Shown here piece after piece: positions 40,019 through 51,345 of a stretch of 64,000 nt of DNA (positions are counted from its first letter, which is position 1; the number at the start of each line of letters is the position of its first letter). A program made the translations under genes and the position numbers. A model generated the notes under the pieces. The model was not told the origin of the DNA and made no database searches. It saw only the letters and a list, made by a program, of their open reading frames with translations. The stretch comes from Lysobacter sp. S4-A87. GTDB taxonomy: Bacteria > Pseudomonadota > Gammaproteobacteria > Xanthomonadales > Xanthomonadaceae. The stretch spans positions 2,356,001-2,420,000 of the forward strand of contig NZ_CP093341.1 in NCBI RefSeq assembly GCF_022637455.1. The letters run 5' to 3'.

Positions 40019-40047
40019 CCCGGGTGCGCTGCGCTTACCCGGGCTAC
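40019..40047. repeat. GTAG-type palindromic repeat, inverted copy upstream of recF
   Basis: 29-bp copy in inverted orientation (cccgggtgcgct... cccgggctac), ending 19 bp before the recF start codon and facing the copy at 39870. Confidence 0.85.
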
Positions 40048-40066
40048 GGCCGGTAAACTAGGGGGA

Positions 40067-41182
40067 ATGCACGTCACCCGCCTTGAACTGCGCCATTTGC
40101 GCCGGTTCATCGAGCTCCGCCTCGATCCTTCTCCAGGCCTCAACCTGATCACCGGCGACAACGGCGCCGGCAAGACCAGCGTGCTCGAAGCCCTGCACCT
40201 GATGGCCTACGGCCGCAGTTTCCGCGGACGCGTGCGCGACGGGCTGATTCGCGATGGCGACCCCGCGCTGGAGGTATTCGTCGAATGGCAGGAGAGGCTG
40301 GCAACCAGCCTGGACCCGCCAATCGGCACCCCGCCCCCCGAGCGCACCCGTAAAGCCGGGATGAGACACAGCGGCCAGGATTGGACCGGCCGCCTGGACG
40401 GCAGTAACGTCTCCCAGTTGGGCGACCTGTGCGCCGCCCTGGCCGTCGTCAGCTTCGAGCCCGGCAGCCACGCCCTGATCACCGGAGGCGGCGAGTCCCG
40501 CCGACGCTACCTCGACTGGGGTTTGTTCCACGTGGAACAGGATTTCCTCCCGCTGTGGCGCCGCTATGCCCGGGCACTCAAGCAACGCAACGCCCTGCTC
40601 AAGGCCCGCGCACGCGACGGACAGCTGGACGCCTGGGATCACGAGCTGGCTGAGGCCGGCGAACCCCTGAGCAGACGTCGCGAGCAATACCTGGAACAAC
40701 TACAGCCTCGCTTCGCCGCCCTGCTGTCGGAACTGGCCCCCGCGCTGGGCCCGAGCCGGCTCGATTACGTACCCGGCTGGCGCAGGGACGAGCTCCCCCT
40801 GGCTGATGCGCTGCTACTGGCCCGCGACCGCGATCTCGTGGCCGGTTACAGCTCCGTCGGCCCCCATCGGGCGGATTGGCGCATCGTTTTCGGCGCGATT
40901 CCCGGCCGCGAAGCACTTTCGCGTGGCCAGGCCAAGCTGACGGCCCTATCGGCGCTCCTGGCGCAGGCCGAGCACCACGCTGCAGTGCGAGGGGAATGGC
41001 CCGTGGTCGCCCTGGACGACCTGGCCTCCGAACTGGACCGGCAACACCAGGGTCGGGTGCTGGCGCGGCTACAGGCCAGTGGGGCGCAGGTTTTCATCAC
41101 CGGCACTGAAGCGCCCACTGGATTGCATGCAGAGGCGCAGGTTCGGCGGTTCCACGTGGAACATGGCGTAATCAGCGGTTGA
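40067..41182 (+). CDS. recF: DNA replication and repair protein RecF
   Basis: 371 residues. Walker A GDNGAGKTS (~30-38), the ABC-like signature LSRGQAKLTALSALLAQ and Walker B VVALDDLASELD are intact. It works with RecO and RecR to load RecA at gaps. A ~25-residue Pro-rich insertion sits near residues 80-105. Two parS-like 16-mers lie within the coding sequence; in this frame their core codes for Phe-His-Val-Glu (residues ~153-157 and ~362-366). The ATG at 40067 follows a gggga ribosome site. Confidence 0.95.
   Translation: MHVTRLELRHLRRFIELRLDPSPGLNLITGDNGAGKTSVLEALHLMAYGRSFRGRVRDGLIRDGDPALEVFVEWQERLATSLDPPIGTPPPERTRKAGMRHSGQDWTGRLDGSNVSQLGDLCAALAVVSFEPGSHALITGGGESRRRYLDWGLFHVEQDFLPLWRRYARALKQRNALLKARARDGQLDAWDHELAEAGEPLSRRREQYLEQLQPRFAALLSELAPALGPSRLDYVPGWRRDELPLADALLLARDRDLVAGYSSVGPHRADWRIVFGAIPGREALSRGQAKLTALSALLAQAEHHAAVRGEWPVVALDDLASELDRQHQGRVLARLQASGAQVFITGTEAPTGLHAEAQVRRFHVEHGVISG
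40524..40539. other. parS site inside recF
   Basis: Perfect 16-bp palindrome tgttccacgtggaaca within the recF coding sequence, identical to the site at 39968. Confidence 0.8.
41148..41163. other. parS-like site at the recF 3' end
   Basis: ggttccacgtggaaca, one mismatch from the other two at the first base; the 14-bp core gttccacgtggaac is perfect. About 20 bp before the recF stop. Confidence 0.75.
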
Positions 41183-43948
<2,766 letters not shown>

Positions 43949-43987
43949 TTGGACATCCGATCGCCGCACGCCCCGCCGTGCGCGATC

Positions 43988-44015
43988 CCCGGGCCCCTCC
44001 TGCGAGGGTCCCGGG
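43988..44015 (+). terminator. GC-rich hairpin after gyrB
   Basis: 12-bp inverted repeat (cccgggcccctc / gagggtcccggg) with one internal mismatch and a 4-nt loop; no T run, so a terminator or mRNA-stabilising hairpin. Confidence 0.5.
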
Positions 44016-44103
44016 CCCCGAACCGACCGTCTCACCGCATTGACGAAGTGTTAATCCGGCGGACGTTACAACGCGTCATCAACCTGAAGCGGGATTCCCC
44101 GAG

Positions 44104-44907
44104 ATGAAGCAAGTTCTGCTCGCAGTGGCAGTGGCCACCGTTGTCACCGCCTGCGCCACGTCCACCTCGCCCACCGGGCGAAAGCAGTACGTTGGCGCCG
44201 TCTCGCAGGAGCAGCTCGACCAGATGGGCGCCCAGGCCTTCGCCGAGGCCAAGGCCAAGCAGAAGGTCAGCAACGATGCGCGCATGAACGCCTACGTGCG
44301 CTGCGTGGTCAACGACATCACCCGCGAACTGCCGCAGGGCTGGCAGACGAACTGGGAAGTCGCGGTATTCGAGGACAGCTCGGCCAACGCTTTCGCCCTG
44401 CCCGGCGGCAAGGTCGGCGTGAATACCGGCATCTTCACCGTCGCCAAGAACCCGGACCAGCTCGCCGCAGTGATCGGCCACGAAATCGGCCACGTAGTCT
44501 CGCGCCACCACGACGAACGCATCACCAAGCAGCAGGGCACCTCGACGCTGCTGGGCATCGGCAGCGCGATCCTCGGCTCGGCCTATGGTTCCGGCGCGGC
44601 CAACGCCGCCGGCCAGATCGGCGGCGCCGCGGCGCAGACGTTCTACCTGCTGCCGAACTCGCGCACCCAGGAATCGGAAGCGGACGTGGTCGGCCAGGAG
44701 CTGGCTGCCAAGGCCGGTTTCGATCCGCGCCAGGCCGTGAATCTTTGGCAGAACATGGCGGCAGCAGGTGGCGAGCGCGCTCCGACCTGGCTGTCGACCC
44801 ACCCGGATCCGGCCTCGCGAATCGGCGAACTCAGCGCCCGTGCCGGCAGCCTCATGCCCGTTTACGAGCAAGCCCGCGCCTCCGGCCATACGCCCAAGTG
44901 CGGGTGA
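44104..44907 (+). CDS. M48-family metalloprotease lipoprotein (LoiP/YggG-like)
   Basis: 267 residues. Lipobox VVTAC (Cys ~17), HEIGH zinc motif (IGHEIGHVVSRHHDE, ~125-139) and the third ligand in the RTQESEADVVG segment (~190-200). Matches the outer-membrane periplasmic M48 proteases such as LoiP that take part in envelope quality control. Stand-alone gene after gyrB. Confidence 0.9.
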   Translation: MKQVLLAVAVATVVTACATSTSPTGRKQYVGAVSQEQLDQMGAQAFAEAKAKQKVSNDARMNAYVRCVVNDITRELPQGWQTNWEVAVFEDSSANAFALPGGKVGVNTGIFTVAKNPDQLAAVIGHEIGHVVSRHHDERITKQQGTSTLLGIGSAILGSAYGSGAANAAGQIGGAAAQTFYLLPNSRTQESEADVVGQELAAKAGFDPRQAVNLWQNMAAAGGERAPTWLSTHPDPASRIGELSARAGSLMPVYEQARASGHTPKCG

Positions 44908-45039
44908 CCGTGTGCAGGGAACGTGAATCAGGACAGAAAACCCCGTATCGCTCGCTATCTCGTTTCTGATAGCGTGACGCCCCCTTGGCCTTGCCACCGA
45001 ACCGCCCGATTACGTGCGGCCGCAGATTTGAGGTGATCG

Positions 45040-46257
45040 ATGAACAGCTTCTCCCGCCGTAACCAACGCATCCTGGCCGCCGCCATCAGCGCGGTCCTGG
45101 TGTTCGGTGCGGTCAGCCAGGTCAATGCCCAGTCGGCACAGTCGCGTTCCGACGCCCGCCGTGCCGAGAAGGAAGAGGGCAAGAAGAGCTCGGGCAAGGT
45201 CACCAACGAATATCCGCAAGCCACGCGGCAGTCGCCCGATGCCAAGGCATCCAAGAAGGGCACACCGCAGCTGCAGAAGATGATGAAGCTGTATGACGAC
45301 GAGAAGGGCGCGGAAGCCCGCGCCATCGCCGACGAGGTCATCGCCATGCCGGAAGCCAACGCCTACGACAAGGCGTTCGCCTCGCAGATCGCCGCCCAGG
45401 TCGCCTATGACAGCGACGATACCCCGGGCGCGATGAAGTACCTCAAGCAGGCAATCGACGCCAATGGCCTGGACAACAACGGCCACTTCGGCGCGATGTT
45501 GATGCTCAGCCAGCTGCAGCTGCAGGAAGACCAGTACGCCGAGTCGCTCAAGACCATCGACCAGTTCCTGGCCGAGACCAAGAGCCAGAAGCCCGAGCAC
45601 CTGATCATCAAGGGCAACGACCTGTACCGCCTGGAGCGCTACAAGGACGCCGCGCCGGTCATCAAGCAGGCCATCGACCTCAGCCCCGAGCCCAAGCCCG
45701 AGTGGCAGCAGCTGCTGATGGCGACCTACGCCGAGTCCGGCGAGTCCGGCGAAGCGGCCAAGATCGCCGAAGGCCTGGCGGCCAAGAGCCCGGGCGACAA
45801 GCGCGCCCAGCTGAACCTGGCGGCCGTGTACCAGCAGAACGACATGCTGGACAAGTCCGCCGCCGTCCTCGAGAAGCTCCGCGCCAGCGGCCAGCTGACC
45901 GAGGACAAGGAATACCGCCAGCTCTACGCCACCTACCTGAACATGGATGGCAAGGAGAAGGAGGCGATCGGCGTGATCAACGAGGGCATGCAGAAGGGCA
46001 TCGTCAAGCCCGACTACCAGACGTACCTGGCCCTCGCACAGGCGTATTATTTCGCTGACCAGCCCGCCCCGGCGATTGACGCCTACAAGAAGGCGGCCCC
46101 TCTGGCGCCGGACGGTGAGGCGTACCTGAACCTCGCCCGTGTCCTGTGGCAGGAAGATCGTATTCCCGAGGCAAAGGATGCCGCCAAGCAGGCGCTCGCA
46201 AAGGGTGTTAAGAAGCCCGACGACGCCAAGAAGATCATCGCGTTGCCTGGCAAGTAA
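45040..46257 (+). CDS. Exported TPR protein upstream of the TonB operon
   Basis: 405 residues. A signal peptide (ILAAAISAVLVFGAVSQVNAQ) is followed by a basic low-complexity stretch and TPR-like repeats from ~75 to the end (NNGHFGAMLMLSQLQLQEDQ; AQLNLAAVYQQNDMLDKSA). Periplasmic scaffold. It lies 173 bp upstream of tonB on the same strand; periplasmic TPR proteins often accompany Ton systems and may help it, but this is inference. Family not named with certainty. Confidence 0.8.
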   Translation: MNSFSRRNQRILAAAISAVLVFGAVSQVNAQSAQSRSDARRAEKEEGKKSSGKVTNEYPQATRQSPDAKASKKGTPQLQKMMKLYDDEKGAEARAIADEVIAMPEANAYDKAFASQIAAQVAYDSDDTPGAMKYLKQAIDANGLDNNGHFGAMLMLSQLQLQEDQYAESLKTIDQFLAETKSQKPEHLIIKGNDLYRLERYKDAAPVIKQAIDLSPEPKPEWQQLLMATYAESGESGEAAKIAEGLAAKSPGDKRAQLNLAAVYQQNDMLDKSAAVLEKLRASGQLTEDKEYRQLYATYLNMDGKEKEAIGVINEGMQKGIVKPDYQTYLALAQAYYFADQPAPAIDAYKKAAPLAPDGEAYLNLARVLWQEDRIPEAKDAAKQALAKGVKKPDDAKKIIALPGK

Positions 46258-46330
46258 CGAGTTGAACGCCGGACTCGATTCGGCAACGCGAAATCATCCA
46301 ATTGCACTTGGTCCAATGAGCGCAATTTGG

Positions 46331-46338
46331 TATATGCT
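46331..46338 (+). promoter_or_regulatory. Possible -10 element of the tonB operon
   Basis: The sequence tatatgct gives TATATG or TATGCT hexamers; with a ttggtc at 46308-46313 it could form a weak sigma-70 promoter. Best guess only. Confidence 0.35.
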
Positions 46339-46344
46339 AGGAGG

Positions 46345-46372
46345 TTCCCGCGGCTCGAAGTAGCTGCGGGAA
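46345..46372 (+). promoter_or_regulatory. Hairpin in the tonB leader
   Basis: 11-bp stem (ttcccgcggct / agctgcgggaa with one G-T pair) closing a 6-nt loop, just downstream of the possible promoter and ~59 bp before the tonB start. It would lie at or near the mRNA 5' end. Confidence 0.6.
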
Positions 46373-46430
46373 TCGTAACTGACGGCCCGAGGCGCCCTGG
46401 CGTCCGGAAATACCTCCCGAGCTACGGCGC

Positions 46431-47105
46431 ATGACGCAAGACCTCGAAATCCACGCAAGAAATGATGACGACCGCGAAGGTCTGAACTGGGCGCGTATCG
46501 CCGGTGTGACCATGGCGATCGCTTTCCATGTCGCGGCCCTGCTGCTTTTGCTCGCTCCTATGGCCCCTCCGGCCCAGCAGCAGCAAGAGGAAGACGTCAC
46601 GTTCGTCAACCTGATCAAGCCGCCGCCGCCGCCCCCGCCGCCGCCGCCGCCGCCGCCTGAGCCCCCCAAGGAGCTCAAGCCGCCGCCGAAGCTGACGCCG
46701 CCGCAGCCGACGCCGTTGCCGCCTCCGCCGGATGAACCGCCGGTGCTGGTAGACGACCCGAGCCCGGTTGACGTGGCCGCGCCGCCGCCGAGTCCCCCGT
46801 CGCCGCCGGCTCCGGCAACGACGATTGGCTCCAGCGTCGACCCGTCCTCGAAGCGGCTCAACCCGCCCAAGTACCCGCCGACCGAAGCCCGCCAGGGCGT
46901 TGGTGGCACGGTAGTGCTGATCATCACCATTGACGGCCAGGGCAATGTCCTGGACGTCGCGGTCGAGAAGTCGAGCCGTAACCGAAACCTCGACCGCGCT
47001 GCAATGGACGCCGCCCGGAAGTGGAAGTTCAACCCCGAGATGCAGAATGGCGTTGGCGTAACCAGCCGCGTCCGCGTCCCGGTCGATTTCGTCCCGCCGA
47101 CCTGA
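46431..47105 (+). CDS. tonB: Energy transducer TonB
   Basis: 224 residues. N-terminal membrane helix (VTMAIAFHVAALLLLLAP, ~27-44), a long Pro-rich periplasmic linker with a run of 13 consecutive prolines near 64-76, and a TonB C-terminal domain (PKYPPTEARQGVGGTVVLII ... AARKWKFNPE). It couples the proton motive force through ExbBD to outer-membrane receptors. First gene of tonB-exbB-exbD1-exbD2. Confidence 0.95.
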   Translation: MTQDLEIHARNDDDREGLNWARIAGVTMAIAFHVAALLLLLAPMAPPAQQQQEEDVTFVNLIKPPPPPPPPPPPPPEPPKELKPPPKLTPPQPTPLPPPPDEPPVLVDDPSPVDVAAPPPSPPSPPAPATTIGSSVDPSSKRLNPPKYPPTEARQGVGGTVVLIITIDGQGNVLDVAVEKSSRNRNLDRAAMDAARKWKFNPEMQNGVGVTSRVRVPVDFVPPT

Positions 47106-47181
47106 TCGGGGTCACGGGACAAGTTGTAGGCAATCCGTAATACCTCTTTCCTTCTTTCCACGACATTCAAAGGTAAGCGTC

Positions 47182-47934
47182 ATGCTGCAGGAAACCACCA
47201 CCGCTGCGACCGCCGGAGGCTCCAACGCCGAGGCACTCCAGCAGATGAGCTTCGCGCATCTGTTGCAGAACTTCGACCTGGTCGGCTGGGTCGTATTCCT
47301 CACCCTCGCCATCATGTCGATCCTCTCGATCTACTGGATCGTGGTGAACTTCGTGAAGAACCTGCGCCTGCGCGCCAGTTCTGATCGCGTGGTCAGCACG
47401 TTCTGGGAGACCCCGAACGCACAGGACGCCATCCGCTTCATGGAAGAGCAGGGTCGCTTCGAGCCGTTTTCGAAGATCGCTCTCGATGCTGCCCAGGCAG
47501 CAGCCCACCACCAGCGCCACGAAGGTTCGCGCCTGGTCGAGTCGCTCAACCGCTCCGAGTTCGTTGACCGCGCCCTGCGTCAGGGTGTGACCCGCGAGTC
47601 CTCGAAGCTGGAAGCCGGCCTGACCGTGCTCGCCACCGTCGGTTCGACCGCTCCGTTCGTCGGTCTGCTCGGTACCGTTTGGGGCATCTACCACGCCCTG
47701 ATCCGCATCAGCGCCACCGGCCAGGCTTCGATCGACGCCGTTGCGGGCCCGGTCGGTGAAGCACTGATCATGACCGCCATCGGCCTGTTCGTCGCAATCC
47801 CGGCGGTGCTGGCATACAACTTCTTCACCCGTCTGAACCGCGTTACGAACAACAAGTTCGATACGTTCGCTCACGACCTGCACGACTTCTTCGCTACCGG
47901 CTCGCGCGTCGGCGAAGTTGTCAGCAAGCGCTAA
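47182..47934 (+). CDS. exbB: MotA/TolQ/ExbB proton channel protein
   Basis: 250 residues. Three transmembrane segments and the ExbB signature (GLTVLATVGSTAPFVGLLGTVWGIYHAL; AVAGPVGEALIMTAIGLFVAIPAVLAYNFF). With ExbD it forms the proton-conducting stator that energises TonB. Ribosome site aaaggtaag ahead of the ATG; 76 bp after tonB. Confidence 0.95.
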   Translation: MLQETTTAATAGGSNAEALQQMSFAHLLQNFDLVGWVVFLTLAIMSILSIYWIVVNFVKNLRLRASSDRVVSTFWETPNAQDAIRFMEEQGRFEPFSKIALDAAQAAAHHQRHEGSRLVESLNRSEFVDRALRQGVTRESSKLEAGLTVLATVGSTAPFVGLLGTVWGIYHALIRISATGQASIDAVAGPVGEALIMTAIGLFVAIPAVLAYNFFTRLNRVTNNKFDTFAHDLHDFFATGSRVGEVVSKR

Positions 47935-47976
47935 GCAATAACCGACGCCCTCTCGCAGTAGGTTTGGAGTTCGTAC

Positions 47977-48399
47977 ATGGCCTTCAGTACAGGCAACGAT
48001 AGCGGCGGCCCGATGGCCGAGATCAATGTCACGCCGCTCGTCGACGTGATGCTGGTGCTACTGATCATCTTCATGATCACCGCACCGCTGATGTCGCATA
48101 AGGTCCAGGTCGATCTTCCAGAAGCGAATCTGGACAAGCGTAACAATGAGGCTCCGCCGACTCCGCCGATCAACATCGCGGTGGAAGACAACGGAAACCT
48201 CTATTGGAACGATGAGCCGGTGACCAAGGACCTGCTCGAGAGCCGTCTGTCGATCGAAGCGCAGAAGACCCCGCAGCCGCAGATCAACGTCCGCGGCGAC
48301 AAGACGACCAAGTACCGCATCGTGTCTGAAGTGGTGCAGATTGCGCAGGCCCAGGGCATGCGCAAGGTCGGCTTCATGGCGCTTAAAGAACCTCGCTAA
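47977..48399 (+). CDS. exbD1: Biopolymer transport protein ExbD (first copy)
   Basis: 140 residues. One N-terminal helix with the conserved Asp in the [19 protein letters not shown] segment, followed by a periplasmic domain. It begins 42 bp after exbB and precedes a second exbD. Xanthomonas TonB operons have exbB-exbD1-exbD2 in this order. Confidence 0.95.
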   Translation: MAFSTGNDSGGPMAEINVTPLVDVMLVLLIIFMITAPLMSHKVQVDLPEANLDKRNNEAPPTPPINIAVEDNGNLYWNDEPVTKDLLESRLSIEAQKTPQPQINVRGDKTTKYRIVSEVVQIAQAQGMRKVGFMALKEPR

Positions 48400-48414
48400 T
48401 CCGGAGATCCAGGT

Positions 48415-48831
48415 ATGGCATTTGCATCGAAATCCGGTGGCGGTCCGATGGCGGACATGAACGTCACGCCCCTGGTGGACGTGATGTTGGTGTTGCTGAT
48501 CATCTTCATGGTGACAGCGCCTCCTCTGACGTATCCGATCGAAGTAAACCTTCCGCAGAAGTCGCTTAACCCACCGCCGCAGACGAGAGAGCCGCCGCCG
48601 CCGATCAGGCTGCGCATCGACGCTTCGGGTCAGGTGTATTGGAATGACGCGCCGCAGCCGCTCACCGCGATCGAGAACATGATGGAAGTCGAGGTCCAGC
48701 GCGACCCGACCAACCAGCCGATGCTCGAGATCGATACCAGCCCGGATGCCGATTACGGCATCCTGGCCAAGGTGCTGGCCCACGCCAAGAACGCTGATAT
48801 GGATAAGATCGGCTTCGTCCAGAACGATTGA
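48415..48831 (+). CDS. exbD2: Biopolymer transport protein ExbD (second copy)
   Basis: 138 residues with the same layout ([21 protein letters not shown] and the Asp in the helix) and a divergent periplasmic half. It starts 15 bp after exbD1 and is followed by a strong terminator. In Xanthomonas campestris exbD2 is needed for plant interaction rather than for iron uptake. Confidence 0.95.
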   Translation: MAFASKSGGGPMADMNVTPLVDVMLVLLIIFMVTAPPLTYPIEVNLPQKSLNPPPQTREPPPPIRLRIDASGQVYWNDAPQPLTAIENMMEVEVQRDPTNQPMLEIDTSPDADYGILAKVLAHAKNADMDKIGFVQND

Positions 48832-48859
48832 CCGATCGGCTTCGCTTACCGTCGTGAAG

Positions 48860-48886
48860 ACGCCGCCTCCGGGCGGCGTTTTTTTT
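48860..48886 (+). terminator. Terminator of the tonB-exbBD operon
   Basis: Perfect 8-bp stem acgccgcc / ggcggcgt with a 4-nt loop and a run of eight T residues. Confidence 0.95.
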
Positions 48887-48989
48887 GCGTGTTCGCCGCA
48901 ACGGCATGGCGGTCCTGACGCGCCACTTGCCTGCCCCCGGCGGACGGGCGTAGCGTGGAATCGGGCATGGGGCCCCATGGAGGTTGCAT

Positions 48990-49403
48990 ATGGCCGTCTC
49001 CTCGTTCTATCTGTCCGACTCCCGCCAGGGCGAGCATCGCGCCGTCGCCCAGATCAACATCACCCCGCTGGTCGACGTCCTGCTCGTATTGCTGGTGATC
49101 TTCATGGTGGCTGCCCCGGCCCTGACCGGTCGGCTCGACATGCGCCTGCCACAACAGACCACCATCAACCGCGGCAAACCGCCGCCGCCGGTGGAACTGC
49201 GTGTTGGCAGCGACGGCGGGTATCGGCTCGATGGGACAGTGCTGACGCGCGACCAGCTGACACCGGCGCTACAGGAACTGGCGCGCCAAAATCCGCACGC
49301 CGTGCTGAAGGTCGCCTCCGACGCCGAAGCCGACTACCAGGGATTCGCCTGGGCCCTCGCCGAAGCGCAGCGCAGCGGCCTGCGCGACATCGCCTGGGAG
49401 TAA
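48990..49403 (+). CDS. Third ExbD-type protein
   Basis: 137 residues. N-terminal helix with the same pattern (INITPLVDVLLVLLVIFMVAAP) and an ExbD periplasmic domain that ends QRSGLRDIAWE. It lies after the operon terminator with its own ribosome site (ggagg), so it is transcribed separately. It is more divergent than exbD1/2 and may serve another stator or receptor set; no ExbB partner is adjacent. Confidence 0.9.
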   Translation: MAVSSFYLSDSRQGEHRAVAQINITPLVDVLLVLLVIFMVAAPALTGRLDMRLPQQTTINRGKPPPPVELRVGSDGGYRLDGTVLTRDQLTPALQELARQNPHAVLKVASDAEADYQGFAWALAEAQRSGLRDIAWE

Positions 49404-49439
49404 CCCGCACGGCAGTGCACCCCACCCGGGCTACCCAAC

Positions 49440-49472
49440 GTAGCCCGGGTAAGGCCAAAGGCCGCACCCGGG
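49440..49472. repeat. GTAG-type palindromic repeat (33-bp variant)
   Basis: gtagcccgggtaaggccaaa... cacccggg between the third exbD and pdxJ. A partial inverted arm (acccgggctac) lies just before it at 49424-49434. Confidence 0.8.
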
Positions 49473-49483
49473 GACGCGCCCGG

Positions 49484-50269
49484 TCACCGCCCCGTCGCCG
49501 CCCTGGAACGCGCAGACAGAACGCGCAGATACGAAGCGACAGTCGCCTCGATCCCCTGATAGAGCGCCTCGCCAATCAGCGCATGGCCGATCGACACTTC
49601 CAGGATCCCGGGCACGCGATCGAGGAAGAACCCTAGATTGGCCTGGCTGAGATCATGGCCAGCGTTAACGCCCAGGCCCGCATCCACGGCGCGGCGTGCG
49701 GCCTCGGCAAACTGCGCCGTCATCGCATCCGCCATCCCCGCTGCAAACGCCTCGGCAAACGGACCGGTGTACAGCTCGACGCGATCGGCACCGACAGCCG
49801 CCGCATGACCGATGCCTTCCCTGCCCGATTCCGTATGCGCATCGGCAAACAGACTGACGCGACAACCCATCGCCTTGAGCGCGTCGACATACGGCCGCAG
49901 CGATTGCGCATCACCGACGAAATCGAAGCCGTGATCCGACGTGAGCTGCGCATCGCCGTCCGGCACCAGCGTCGCCTGCGCCGGACGCACCCGTTCGCAC
50001 AACGCCAGGAAGCCCGGATAGCCGGCACGCGCGGGCGCAAATGGATTGCCTTCGAGGTTGAACTCGACGCCGCGGTGCCGGGTCAGCTCGGACAGCGCAT
50101 ACACATCGTCGGCGCGAATGTGCCGCGCATCCGGACGCGGATGCACGGTGATGCCATGGGCACCGGCGTCCAGGCATGCAGTCGCGGCCGCGACGACACT
50201 GGGCTCGTCACCGCCGCGCGAATTGCGCAGCACCGCGATCTTGTTGACGTTGACGCTCAGGACGGTCAT
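49484..50269 (-). CDS. pdxJ: Pyridoxine 5'-phosphate synthase
   Basis: 261 residues. Family segments [54 protein letters not shown] and [12 protein letters not shown] are intact. It condenses deoxyxylulose phosphate with 3-amino-2-oxopropyl phosphate to make vitamin B6. Neighbour of the TonB cluster, as in Xanthomonas. Convergent with the third exbD gene. Confidence 0.95.
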   Translation of the reverse strand: MTVLSVNVNKIAVLRNSRGGDEPSVVAAATACLDAGAHGITVHPRPDARHIRADDVYALSELTRHRGVEFNLEGNPFAPARAGYPGFLALCERVRPAQATLVPDGDAQLTSDHGFDFVGDAQSLRPYVDALKAMGCRVSLFADAHTESGREGIGHAAAVGADRVELYTGPFAEAFAAGMADAMTAQFAEAARRAVDAGLGVNAGHDLSQANLGFFLDRVPGILEVSIGHALIGEALYQGIEATVASYLRVLSARSRAATGR

Positions 50270-50309
50270 GACGCCATGCCCCGGCGCCGCGACGAAATGG
50301 ACTGTCGAC

Positions 50310-50795
50310 TCACTTGCACGCTTCGCTGTTGTGTTGGTAGATCACCGGCTCCCAATAGGTCTGCCCGATGATGTCGCTGCGATTGGCTTCGATCAGATGC
50401 GCTGCGAGAAGGTAGGTGGTGTTGGGTTGCACGTCCAGCTCGATGGTCTTGTAGCGATCCGATTGCTGCACGCGCTGGCGAAGCTGCATGCCGGTGAACT
50501 GGTTGTCGTCGATGGCCTCGGCGACCTCGAGCGTGTGCTTGCCGGCGCTGACGCGGAAGCTGCGCGCGGACGTCGGTCCGGGCAACTCGCCGTCGACGTT
50601 CATGAGTCGCGCGCGATAGAGGTCCTTGCTGCGCGGTGCGACGTCGAACACGCTGATGCGCCCGCAACCGGCGACGGCCGGTGCCACACTCGTGGCTGCC
50701 GGCGCACTCGCCGGATCGACCTGGGACGCCGGTTGCGCGGAAACCACGAACGCCATGCCAAGCAGCGGCAGGCAGTACAACGCGGACAGGTTCAT
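50310..50795 (-). CDS. Hypothetical exported protein
   Basis: 161 residues. Signal peptide [21 protein letters not shown], a short Pro/Ala linker, then a ~110-residue domain with alternating strands ([40 protein letters not shown]) that suggests a small beta-sandwich. Family not recognised. A GGAG ribosome site supports the ATG at 50795. Gene lies upstream of pdxJ on the same strand, 40 bp away. Confidence 0.7.
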   Translation of the reverse strand: MNLSALYCLPLLGMAFVVSAQPASQVDPASAPAATSVAPAVAGCGRISVFDVAPRSKDLYRARLMNVDGELPGPTSARSFRVSAGKHTLEVAEAIDDNQFTGMQLRQRVQQSDRYKTIELDVQPNTTYLLAAHLIEANRSDIIGQTYWEPVIYQHNSEACK

Positions 50796-50960
50796 GACAG
50801 GTCTCCTGTGATCGGACGCACACGCCGCGCACGAGCGCAGCGTGGCCTGCGGCGCGGCCATGCTAGCAGGCGTCATGCGGCGGGCCGCGTGAAACCCGGC
50901 CTGCAGGGACTGGTGCGAAGCATCCGCCAGACCGGCAGAAGCCGGCCTGGCCGTCGTGCC

Positions 50961-51227
50961 TCAGGCCGCCGGCGGTGTGCCGGGCGGGCTGCCGGCGGCG
51001 CTACGCCGGGCCTCGGCCTGTTCGCGCAGGCGACGCAGTTCCATCGGGTCGAGCATCATCGACGAGTCGCGGCTCTGGCTGTCCACGCGCTGGGCGAGCA
51101 GCTTCATCACCCAGGCCAGTGCCAGGGCCAGCGCCAGCAGCAGGCAGATGACCAGCACCGGCACCGACGTCGTCTTGAACGCGACCGCCAGGGCGGCCAG
51201 GGCGATTAGCAGTAAGAGCCAGTGCAT
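50961..51227 (-). CDS. Hypothetical small membrane protein
   Basis: 88 residues. Two closely spaced hydrophobic segments near residues 2-18 and 22-40, then a charged helical tail with many Arg/Glu residues and a Pro/Ala end. Possibly an inner-membrane small protein with a cytoplasmic coil. Not recognised. Confidence 0.6.
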   Translation of the reverse strand: MHWLLLLIALAALAVAFKTTSVPVLVICLLLALALALAWVMKLLAQRVDSQSRDSSMMLDPMELRRLREQAEARRSAAGSPPGTPPAA

Positions 51228-51345
51228 GGGGCGATGCTCCGAATTTGGATTGCGATAGCGCCGGCAGTTTAGCCTGCGCCGCCGCGACCGAATCACCCGA
51301 TTACCGGCTCGCCGCGACCGCCGGTCAGTCGTCGCGGGCGAGTGT

